Below are positions 49,501 to 61,500 of a stretch of DNA of 64,000 nt, one piece after another (the first letter of the stretch is position 1; every line of letters starts with the position of its first letter). A model generated the notes under the pieces. The model did no database searches. It had not been told where the DNA came from and saw nothing but the letters and a program-made list of their open reading frames with translations. The stretch is taken from NCBI RefSeq assembly GCF_004027225.2, contig NC_044284.2:39666420-39730419 (forward strand), read 5' to 3'. A program made the position numbers and the translations under genes. This DNA is from Strigops habroptila. Lineage: Eukaryota; Chordata; Aves; Psittaciformes; Psittacidae.

Positions 49501-52500
49501 AAAGAGCAAATTCCAGAGTTGAATGTCCTCCACTAAACATCCTGCCATTAGCTTAGATAACAGAACATAAGTGGCAGGATGTATTTGTAGGCCTGAGTGC
49601 TCCTGCTGTTTATATTACAGAATAAGAGGCTGTTTCTTCCACAGGGTTGAAACCAACACTTTCATTTCTAGCAAAGTGAGATGGTAACACAGACAAGGAA
49701 CGTACGTATTACTGTAGAAAAAGGGGGCAGTTAAACTCTATTACTCAATCTTCAGACAATGTTTCTGTTTGCCCACATGCACAGCATTAACAGCAATGCA
49801 ACAGAGGCAAAAAGTTGTTTGTTGTTGTGGGTTTCTGTTGCGATTGTTTCAGTTTTTAGATGTGATTGAGTATGGAGTCAAAGTATAATCTTCCTATATA
49901 CATTTGAGCTGTTCGTCTTTAGAGTTCATTGACTATCTTCTAGCCACCTTCCTAACTTTCCCAGTCTCCTGGTTGAATTAATCTTTACCCACATAACCAA
50001 ACTGTAAGTTCAAGCTACGAAGTGTTGACAGTGGACATCATTCAGAATGTATTTAAAGGGAGTAAACAAGCCAGGCTATCACCACAGTAGAAGCACTTGA
50101 GTACGGAGAGACTACAGCTTTCTTAACATACGCTGCTCAGAAGTTGTTCTGGCATCTCATGTCAGCTGTGCAAGTCAGGTGGACACATGGAGGTGAGTGA
50201 AAGTGAGCTCCTGTCCTGGGTTCAGCTATAGCAGTCATTTTTCTCCTTCTTAGTAGCTGGTGCAGTGCTGTGTTTTTTAACTTTCAGCCTGGGAACAACG
50301 CTGATAACACTGATGTTTTTAGTTGTTGCTAAGTAATGTTTATTCCAACCAAGGACTTTCTCAGTCTCATGCTTTGCCAGGGAGGAGGGGAAGCCGGGAG
50401 GAAGCAGAGACAGGACACCTGACCCAAACTAGTCAAAGGGGTATTCCATACCACAGCACGTCATGCCCAGTATATAAACCTGGGGGAGTTACCCGGAAGG
50501 CCCAGATCACTGCTCGGGTCGGGCTGGGTATCAGTCGGCGGGTGGTGAGCAATTGTATCCTCTCCCCTTGTTATTTCACTAATCGTTATTATCATTGGTG
50601 GTAGCAGTAGTGGTTTGTATTATACCTTAGTTGCGGGACTGCTCTTATCTCAACCCGTGGGAGTTACATTCTTCCCATTCTCCTCCCCATCCCTCCGGGA
50701 GCGGGGGGAGGAAGAAGGGGGGGAGTGAGCGAGCGGCTGTGTGGTTCTGAGTTACCGGCTGGGCTCAAACCACGACAGCTCCCCAGGCTGAGCTCACAGC
50801 TCTACTTTGGTAACCTGCTCAATATCCAAACCACTTTCTCCCTGCAAGGCAGCAGCAGGACATTGAGAAGCCATTGGCATGTTCTCCACACCATATACTT
50901 CTGGACATCTGCACCCCATTAGGTCTCTTAGAGGTGCAGTGTTTGATGGCTCCTGACTCCCTGGAAGGCTTGCACACAACCTGCAAGATGAGGAGGGCTG
51001 GCCATCCCTGGCCATTCATTTAGAACAGAACAGTATGCTCACGAGATACAGGTGCATACATATAGATGCCCTTTCAACAAAAAGTGACAGGAAGAGTTTA
51101 TATAGCACCTTCCATAATTTACTTAAAAACAAACAAACAAAAAAGTGCATGCATATATATATATATACACACACACATAAATTTGCAGGGCTGCCCTATC
51201 AATTTTTCCAAAAAAATATTGTTGCGGTCTTTACACATGCAGGACACAAAAATAATCTAAACATTTAATACTTGCCTATGCACACTGGGTCTTTTTCCCT
51301 TGCCAAGAGGGGAATGAGCTGCTGTTTAAACAGTCAAGATTATAAATTGCTATCTAAGCCACTATCACATAGCTCCCCATAACCTTCCTGCAAACGTGAA
51401 GCTATATATATGAGACACACAGACGAACTACTACATAGCAACAGCAATGCATATTATTCATACTAAACATTTTTAAAAAGGAGGAACACTAATGCAGTAT
51501 CTACTCAAAGAAATTCAGCAAAGATAAAAGGTACGAGGAAGAACTGGAACTCAAAGTTCCACAACCACCTAATACAAGTCAGTCTGGACAAAAAAAAAAA
51601 AGCCTCCTACACCCACAAAGCTGACAAACAGTCCTCCTTGATGCAGACAATTAGTTCAGAGGTACTAATACTGACTCACCACCCTTGTTAACCATCCAAA
51701 CCAGCAGTACCAGCCTCCATTTTCTTAACACCATGACAAAAGGGGAAAAATCCCAACTGTTTCTGCAGAACACAAGAATCAGAGTCCTATTCTCTGTTCA
51801 TTTGAATAACCGCCTTTGTCATTCTACCACCACATGCTCCGCTCTGGTTTTCTTCCTGTTTTGCTTATGCACTGCATGTTGGCTATACAGCCAGTGAACT
51901 GCCATATTAACACTTCAAGTTTTAGACTATGGAGTGGCAAAAGACCGGATACCATTTCCAATCTTTGGAGTTTACTTCTGATGAAAAGAAAAAAAAGAAA
52001 AAGAAAAAAAGCAGATTTTCTTTGAAAAATGCAAATTATTTTAACCCCAAAACCATGTATCGAGTTATACATACTGCATAAAATACATCGTATTTATCTC
52101 TTTTAAATCTTAAATAATCCATTTTACTTTAAAAATAGTTAAAACGACCTTCAGAACAGCAGTGGCCTGCTCTTGAATGCAGCTTATTTACTGCAGATTT
52201 TCTATGACCACCATTTTTTAACTCTTCAACAACAGATTTAATCACTAAGGTTACTGCATGTACAATCTGTCAAGAAGTTTCAAAGAGAAGCTGTTGCAGA
52301 AAGAAAATTTGTGATGTGCATTTTTAGCTCTTTGGATAGCCCTAGCAGCACAGAAGAACAAGAGAACCCCTACATCCGGAAAACTGCCACAGTCTAACTG
52401 AATATAAAGGCAAGATGAGAAGTACACACAAATAAGCGACCATGATGGATGCAGTCAAACAGCATATTTAGTCACACTTAAGAAAAACACCCCACCTCCA

Positions 52501-55500
52501 AAATCTCAAATAACACTTGCATAACCATCAAACTTTCAGAGCTGCATTCATGTTGAACAAAGCAAAATATCCTATACTTAAGAACAGCTCAAAAACCTGA
52601 GATGACTGTTACGAGTTTTTAATGTAATTTCCTGCTAATGTAAGAGACAAGTTATGCCTCCTCTCCTCATTCCTAGATATGATAAATAACTCTTAAGATG
52701 AAACAAAAACTGGACTGATTTCTACTGTAAGAGGTACACTTACTTTTCTAGCTCCTCCTGTGAATGTGCAAAGGTGCAGCTGGCCCCCCGGGGGCATCCT
52801 CCTCTCTGTTTCATGTCTCTGCACATGTATGTCTTGTACTTGCTGTGCTGAGGAGGCTGACAAGGTTAAAGAAACCAGGTGAGATACCTGAATATAAGTG
52901 TGCTTCACCAAGACTTGAATGTATCCTCTTATTAAAGGCTTGATGTTTGACTGTTGATAATTCCTTCAATTTAAATGTTCCAGAAGTACCTACGGTGAAG
53001 TAAATGACTGGAGCAGTATTTGTGTTTGGGTCTTCAACAGAACTAATAGATTCAAGAGTAGATATTTTGACAACTAAGTCAGTACCAGGTTTTTAAAACA
53101 TTTTAATTCAAATTTCTTACAGGAACTTGATTGGAACACAGTTGTATGTTTCAAGACACACTTAAGTGGACAAAACTGATATAAACTGAAAAAAAAAAAA
53201 ATACCATGCTTAATCAGAAACTGCCAAATATTCATCGTGCTTTGTGGCAGTTTATAAAAAATACAAACTGGTCAGTTACTTTTCCTTTGCTTTTTGTTAG
53301 CTCAAGATGGCACTTGAGTATCCTACACGAAAAAGTATACTTTGAGTATCTTTATCAGAGATACTCTGAGTATCTCTGAGTTACATTTCGTCAAATTCCC
53401 TTTTACCCCTCCCTCTGGACTAAAAAAAAAAAATAAAAAAATCTCTTCACTATCTATAAAATTATTTCTGTCAATAGCTGAGGATGCAATCTTACTGCTA
53501 CACAGATCAACAGGGTATGGGTCGTTTTCTGTACTTCTCTTGGGTTAAGTTTTCCAAGAAACAATGACCTACTGCAATCTTGCTGTCTGTATGTATTCCC
53601 ATTTGCCAGCCTCTAAATAAATTTTGACAGAAGGCCAGGGGTAGTCTCAAAGACATTTAAGTTCCTACAGTTTTTATGGCAGAATTAAATCAGAGGCAGA
53701 AATACACCATCGGAGTTCTCACCGAGGGAAAAGTCAACTGTTGCTTTCTGAAAAACGCAGCTAAAAAATGTAAATCTGTAAGAAGCCATCTGAAAACGGA
53801 TTTTTTTTTTTTTCCTCCCATCTACTGTAGTGAAAAGAGGATTTAGGAAGGGAGTACGTAAGCTGCACAGCCTTATACTGGCCACTACTGCCAGCCAGCA
53901 AAACTCTGTGCAACACTCAGCAGATGGCCCCTTTCCCACTTGGGAAGGCTTTGGGTTCCCTTCCAAGCGGCACAGCATGTACCAGGTCTCGGCAATGGTC
54001 TCAGCAGAACAAAAACCCTCACTGTTTTTCCCACCCTGATTTCCACTTGTATATTCCTACTGCTTTTCCTTTTGCTGGTTAACAGTGCTCATTACACGTC
54101 CCAGTGAATGAAAAAAGGTAAGCCAGCAGAAATAATTCACTGTAATTTTGCTTCTTTTTTTGGCAGATGTAATCTTTCTACTGGTTAGGCTCCCCGAACT
54201 AGCTCTCCAAGAGGAATAGTGCCAAAGCAAGGGAGGGAGTGTGAATGTGTGACAGGCAACTCTGTCAGCAGCAGCTAGCATTTAGATCAACTTATATAGC
54301 TATACAATGAAATGAGATCAAAGGAACATGTGGTAAGGTAACTCTGATATAAGCTAATACACATATTTGGCAACATCATTTTGTTTCCGAAACAAAAACA
54401 TTTGTTTCAGAAACTTGGATCGCACCTTTATATGAAGTTTCCCCAAATCTTTGTTTTACGGATCATTAAGGTATGAGAAGGTATAATAATAATTTCCCTA
54501 AGAGCCATCTGGCTGAAATGTGTCGCATCAAAACAAACCCAAGAAAATTCCCACAGATCATAGTTCTATGCACCCTGGCTTCTCTTCCCCACCCTCTAGC
54601 CAGGAGAGTTGTTTATTTATCCCCCTAAGCTTGCAGTTGGATCAGACTATTTTCTTTTCATCCTAGTGAGTTGTGCAAATTAATGCAGCAGGTATTGGGA
54701 GGAGCACTGTCTTGGTTTGGTTTTGTTTGGTTTGGTTTTTTTTTCCTTTGTCTTTTTTTTTGGTATTATTCAGCAGTAATGTTTTTAATCAGCTCCTCAT
54801 CAAAACAAATCTCTCCAGATGACATTAGGAAACATCTCCTATTGAACACAGCCAGTAAAATTTAGGAGTAAACACTTCCTAAATCATTTAGCATTTACCT
54901 GTTGCTGATCTGTTCCTTTCTTGCTGTGATTCTGAATATAATCAACTAAGCCATGAACCACTGTCCTCACAGCAACTAGTCCATTTTCCAGTTGTTCCCA
55001 TGTTGGAGGTGGAGCATCTATTGCATTGACAGCAAAGAGAGAATATAAAAAGTCAAAAGGATTTTCCAAAACCAGATACAAAGAAACCAAGAAGATTTTA
55101 TCAAAAAATATGCATGTAATGAGATAAAAAGCATTCAGCACTAATTCAGGGGTATGTACCACTTAAATGATAAGGCTACCTACAGCCTCTAGATCAAACC
55201 ACACCAAATAACAAATGAGGCAGCAAGACTATTATTAGCATGTCAAATTATTTCCTTTCACCAAAACTTCCATATCTCACAAGAACTCCAGAGTAAATGC
55301 ATTACGCAAACTCCACATATAATGAAAGGGGAAGAACCACCACACCCCCCCCCCAAAAAAAAACCCAAAAGAAAAAAAAAAAAAAGCAACCTCACAACCA
55401 ACCAACCAACACCAGCCCAACAAAAATCAAAACAAAAGGCCCCACAAACAACAACAAAATAAACCAGGCTGAAAACCCCTCTTCGCATTCAGACTCCTGT

Positions 55501-58500
55501 AGGTAAAGTCATTCTGTTCAAATACCATCACTGGCCTACATCTTGCAGGCACAGTCACTGAATAGCAACAGAAAGTGATGCCTCTCACACGGAAAAATGT
55601 CACGAGGAAATCTATGTATCAGACCACCATCAACATACAGCAGTGTGAACAAATTGCACAGTCTTAATTCTATAGGGGCACTTGTTTTTCCAGTCAATTT
55701 ACTTTTCTAATTGCTAAATCTGTTCCAGCAGATGACACTCCCACTATGTGCCTACACACTGCTGCAAAACACAGGACCTCAAAGTGCCTTTCAAGATCTT
55801 TAGTATAATTACATTCTATCCTGCTCACAAGGACTATAGAGCAGCAGGGAAGCAACAAGACAGCAAGTAAGAGAAACATCAAGATCAAACTTGCCTACTG
55901 GAACGGAGTGAGGCTATTAGTGATTCTACTTTATCTATCAGTCTTTGGCTAACAAATTTACAGTACACACATGGTTTTGACCCTGACTTGTTACAGCATG
56001 AAAGATTTGGGTAGAAAGGACATCTCCTTTAACTGTAAAGTACAACTGGTCCCTATTTGAAAAGTAAGGATTTTTTCCCTGTTTAAACAAACAGGAACTA
56101 AGAACTACAACAACTTTTATTCCCCTGAAGCCATAATTTAAGCCTTCACACTATTCTGACAGAATTTTTAAAATCAATATTAATAAGAGGTGTAAACCAA
56201 AATTTCTGCCATAGCACTCTCCATTCTGTCCCTTCCTTTCTCCCTCAGGTGACCCATCCTCACAGTGCGGCTGACTTTTACAAAATTTCCATTTTTCTCT
56301 CCTCTATCAACATCTTAAGATTTTATTTCCCCATTACATTGTATCCAACTAAAGTCCCATTTCCAGACTGTCTTTCACACCTTTTCAGTATTATGTATTA
56401 ACAAGAAAAATGCTAAAATCCCAAGGATAACAAATCTTTTCTTGACTAGATTAATTTTTTTGCTATTTAATTAATAGCTTCTGTCTATTCAATCTATCAA
56501 AGTTCTATTCTGGAATCCAAAATGGTTTACAGAGAAGATGCCTTATGATTTTAGGCTACTTCTAAGAAAGCCTTCCAAGCACAATGTTTGCAGGCTAGAG
56601 ACCTTCGATTAAAAAGTAACACACAGAATTCCTGGAATAAATATCAAGACAAAAATATTAGATAAGTTAATGGAAACCCTTCATTGGTAAGTGGTTTCTT
56701 GAGGGCTTCCCCTAGTTTGTAAACAAATTATTTGCTCTGGTAAAGGACTGGAGAGATAAAGATATCTTGGAGTGACAGTTAAGGCTCTGCATTAAGAACA
56801 GTGGTTCTATCAGTCTTCCTGTTGCTTTTCAAACCTCGTTTCAGATAGCAGCATGTGTACTAAAAAAAAGGGAAAAGGAGGAAGCTAAGATTGCTGCTAC
56901 CCCTCCCCAGTTAGCATTGCCCAATATCAAGTGCACACCATGCAACCTCACAGGATTACATGTACTGTCTCTAAATTGGAGAGACACCAATTTGATAGAT
57001 GGACCACTCAGTGGATAAAGAACTGGCTCGATGGCTGCACGCAAAGAGTTGTGGTAAATGGCTCGATGTCCAGTTGGAAACCTGTAATGAGTGGTGTCCC
57101 TCAGGGATCGGTGTTGGGCCCGGTCCTGTTCAACATCTTTGTTGGTGACATGGACAGTGGGACTGAGGCACCCTCAGCAAGTTTGCCGACGGCACCAAGT
57201 TGTGTGATTCGGTTGATACGCTGGAGGGAAGGGATGCCATCCAGAGGGACCCTGACACGCTTGTGAGGTGGGCCGATGCCAGCCTTATGAAGTTTAACCA
57301 AGCCAAGTGTAAGGTCCTACACCTGGGTCAGGGCAATCCCAGGCACTGCTACAGGCTGGGCAGAGAAGAGATTCAGAGCAGCCCTGCAGAAAAGGACTTG
57401 AGGGTGTTGGTTGATGAGAAGCTTAACATGAGCCGGCTTCAGTGTGTGCTTGCAGCCCAGAAAGCCAACCATATCCTGAGCTGCATCAAAAGAAGCGTGA
57501 CCAGCAGGTTGAAGGAGGTGATCCTGCCCCTCTACTCTGCTCTTGTGAGACCTCACTTGGAGTATTGTGTACAGTTCTGGTGTCCTCAACATAAAAAGGA
57601 CATTAAGCTGTTGGAGCAAGTCCAGAGGAGGCCATGAGGATGATAAAGGGGCTGGAGCACCTCCCGTATGAAGACAGGCTGAGAAAGTTGGGGCTGTTCA
57701 GCCTGAGGAAGAGAAGGCTGCGTGGAGACCTCATAGCAGCCTTCCAGTATCTGAAGGGGGCCTATAAGGCTGCTGGGGAGGGACTCTTCCTTAGGGATTG
57801 TAGTGGTAGGACAAGGGGTAATGGGTTCAAACTTAAACAGGGGAAGTTTAGGTTAGATATAAGGAAGAAGTTCTTTACTGTGAGGGTGGGGAGGCACTGG
57901 AATGGGTTGCCCAAGGAAGTTGTGAATGCCCCATCCCTGGCGGTGTTCAAGGCCAGGCTGGACAGAGTCTTGGGCGACATGGTTTAGTGCGAGGTGTCCC
58001 TGCCCATGGCAGGGGGGTTGGAACTAGATGATCTTAAGGTTCTTTCCAACCCTAACTATTCTGTGATTCTATTCAACATCCTCATCTATACTCAGCCAGT
58101 GCTATCAAGCAAGGAAGCTCTTTTCAGGGAAGTGGCGAAATTATTCCTGTCATACTTTTGAACCTATTTTAACTTCAGAACAGTCCAGTTCCTCACACAG
58201 ATTACTGCTATTCTCAGGCTGGTTATGAGTACCACTCAAGAATCTTAAGTTCATGAATTAGAGGATGTTTCCTTCAATTTATTGAACAGCTTCCAATCTT
58301 CTAAGAGTGCTAAGCTCCTCTTGCTAAGAGGTTTTTATAAAACATCTAGACTTACCTGGACTGGGATCAATATTTGCTAGGAGCTCTAAGTGGGGTCGAA
58401 GGCGATTCAGGTTAGCTGGATCTCCAGTCCTCTGAAGAGCAATAGTTAATTCCTGAACACTCTGTGCAAATGAGGCTGGGGTCTGCAACTTAAAAAAATT

Positions 58501-61500
58501 ATAATAATTAACTTTCTACAGGCAAAGTGATCCTTATGGTTTCTGAAGGCTGCTCCAGAAGATCACAAGGGCTGTCTTAGAAACTGGAGTAAGATGTTTT
58601 TCTCACAATCCCATTTCAGTCAGCAATTTCTATTAAATTCCTTCTCTGGTATTAAGGACACAGTTCTTTGACATTGCAGGTTAAAATACAGCTTTAAATA
58701 GACAACATAAAGGCTGATATTATTTCTTGCAATATAATCTCTGTGTTGTGCTAGCACCCAGAAAAGAGTATTAGAAACCATTTAATTAGATTTCTGAAGA
58801 GTCTAGCATCTCCAATCCTCAACGAATTTGCACCTTGCTTTAAACTGAGTACAGCAGACAATAATGATTAAGTTGGTTGAAGGACAAAGGCAACTAGCAA
58901 TATTCCATTTACTAACGTCACACAACTTCAGTATTTAAAATCCTTTAATTCTATCTAAAACCTTCAGGAGATTTCTGGCAGGACACCTGAAAAGGTAGGC
59001 AAAGGCATAAATACACAGCAGACTGATTTTGGAGCTAATCCTCCTGCACAGCAGCCAAAGCAATTGTTTCACAGTTTTTAAAACCATTCAAACAAGGTTC
59101 CATTTTCCCCACCTAACTTAGGCACTTACCTGTCAGTCCCCTACCTTAAAAGCCTATTTATCCTATGTTCCCTCTAAACAAAAATACAGCTGGGCATTTC
59201 CAAAGGCCAAGTCATTTTATTTAAGAAATGTGCTTCTACCTCTCTTTCATACTTCAGGTATAGACAGGGGTCTGAATTGTTCTCTTTTTTCCAATTTACG
59301 CACTAACTTCTTGCCTGGAAACATGAACCATTAACCTCTGTTACTACATTTGCAGTTATCAGCTGTTCAGAAAGGACACAGCTCAGCTGTGTAGCTAAAC
59401 TTTGTGGCTTCCCATGTCCAGAAAGAGGTAAAGTAGAAAGAGATGGCAGGATGGCAGAAGGAATGAGATTCTTTAGGTTACAAATATATATTCTAGTTAT
59501 TTCAAAACCTGATATGGCTGAAATAACAGGGCAAATTATTAATGGGTAAGGCAAGTACATATGTAGCATGGATTTACAGATTGTGCCCAAGCATTTAAAT
59601 CTACTACAGTTGCAAACAAGTTAGACTGGGCTGATTTTAGGTGGCTTTACCTTGTCAATGATAGACTGCATGTGGGATTTGTGAGACTGGTCTCCATATA
59701 ACAGTGAGGACCACTGATCTGGTGCAATGCGTAAACCTGCTTCCATAGCTATTTGAACTATCTGGGAATCATGTTCCCTTCTCAGAGCTTCGTAAGTCCG
59801 AAATTCCTCCTTCAGTTGCATCAGGGAGGAATCTTCATCCCGTTTTGTCACCTAGTGGGGAGAAACAAGCCAAATACAAATACAATTAAGCAGGATAATC
59901 CAGAGATTATGTAAAGTCCAAAGCAAGGGAAATCTTCAGTAGGCAACTAAGTTCTTTCTCCTAAAGTAAACTGAACTATGACACTATGCAGTGAATGCTA
60001 GTTGCTATTAAAATTCCTTCTTCATAAACCAAAACCTCTACGAAATGTCTACGAAACATAATTTACTGAAACCCTGACCCAGGTATTGGTTGAAGTGTCA
60101 CACTTCCTAAATGACTTGACAGTATGCACACCTTACTTCTCCAGTCAAGGTATTTTGTTTGTATTGCAGAATTTTGAGGGTACAATTAGAAGCAACAAAG
60201 CATTTTTCTCCTTCTTTAGCAAAAAGTGCATAACATTTAAATTGAGCAGCTAGGAATGGACCATTAAATACTGTGAAGTATATTAAGCAGCTTAAATTCT
60301 CTTTATACAACTCTTGATATCCAAGAGCCTCTTATTTCTTTGTTTCTAACCACATCACCACTCAACAGAAGTGGGGATTTTCTAGCTTTACACCTCTTCT
60401 AAAGAGACAGTTATGCTGACTTACATGCAGGGTTTGTTATCTATTATGTGCATCTATTAAACTTGGACAGTCAAGCTTTACAGTTTAAAGTTGCTATTTC
60501 AGCCTACATTGCTATTATAGCTGTACAACAAAGAACTGAATGACAAAGGAGAGCTGTATCTCCAAAGAAGTCCCCATTTGGTATTAAGTAATACCTCCTG
60601 TAACCACACATATTTTTAGGTACATTTAATGTTACAGGATAATGAAAATTGAGACTGAAAAACAACAGTTTCCATAGCATTATGAAATCTCCAAGCAGAA
60701 TCACCTTCATACCTTGAAGCATGAGGCTCTGTAAAGAAGCTGGACAACATGTCCAATGCTAGTTTTAGAAGCCTGAGGAAATCGTGGCTCCAGCCTCTGA
60801 ACTACAAAGAGAACCAAGACCTTCCGTGACAAAGCAGATCCATCTTCCAGAGCCAGGAGAACCAGCTTTAAAGCCTCCTCTTGCATTGCTGGTGGGGAAG
60901 GGGAAATGCAAAGAAAAAGAAACAAAGGATAAGAGAAGACCAAGAAAGATTTCTGCACAGTTGTTTCTGTACAAGGGGGAGACCAGCTATAAATAAAGGA
61001 AGCCCTATCCAGTCATTTCTAGTAATGTTATTTTTTCCAGAAGGGTCTTACTCTTCAAAGAATAGCAAGCAAGAAATTACTCTCCATTTTATCTTGTCAC
61101 TAGAATAAAGTTTCATAAAATACTTGCAAGATCACTAAAAATATAAGAAGGACAGCAGCCCAACAGATGCATCATTAATTCTGAAGACCTACTACTAAAA
61201 AAATTAAGCCACTGACTAATCAAATCACTCAGGCAATGTGACACTCATTTATCAATCCTCCTCAATTATAAATTACTTCCAGTATAGAACTAGTTACCTA
61301 CCTGGTCCAAGGAACTGGCACCCTCTGGCTCTCACTGCAGCCCAGAGGTTGGAAGAGAGCTGCTGAGGATTTTGATGCTGAAGAATAAGCTCTGTGACTG
61401 TTCTTTCACCAAGCGACCGTGCTGCACGCATGGCTCTGATTCGCCCTTCTTCCTCCACCAGCTGGCAATGAACTAATGTCACAAGTTTCCTTTGCATGGG

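Noticed and set aside
55258-55506. Frames on both strands rich in Lys/Pro/Asn or Gly/Phe
   Set aside because: Generated by C- and A-runs and CAAC repeats.
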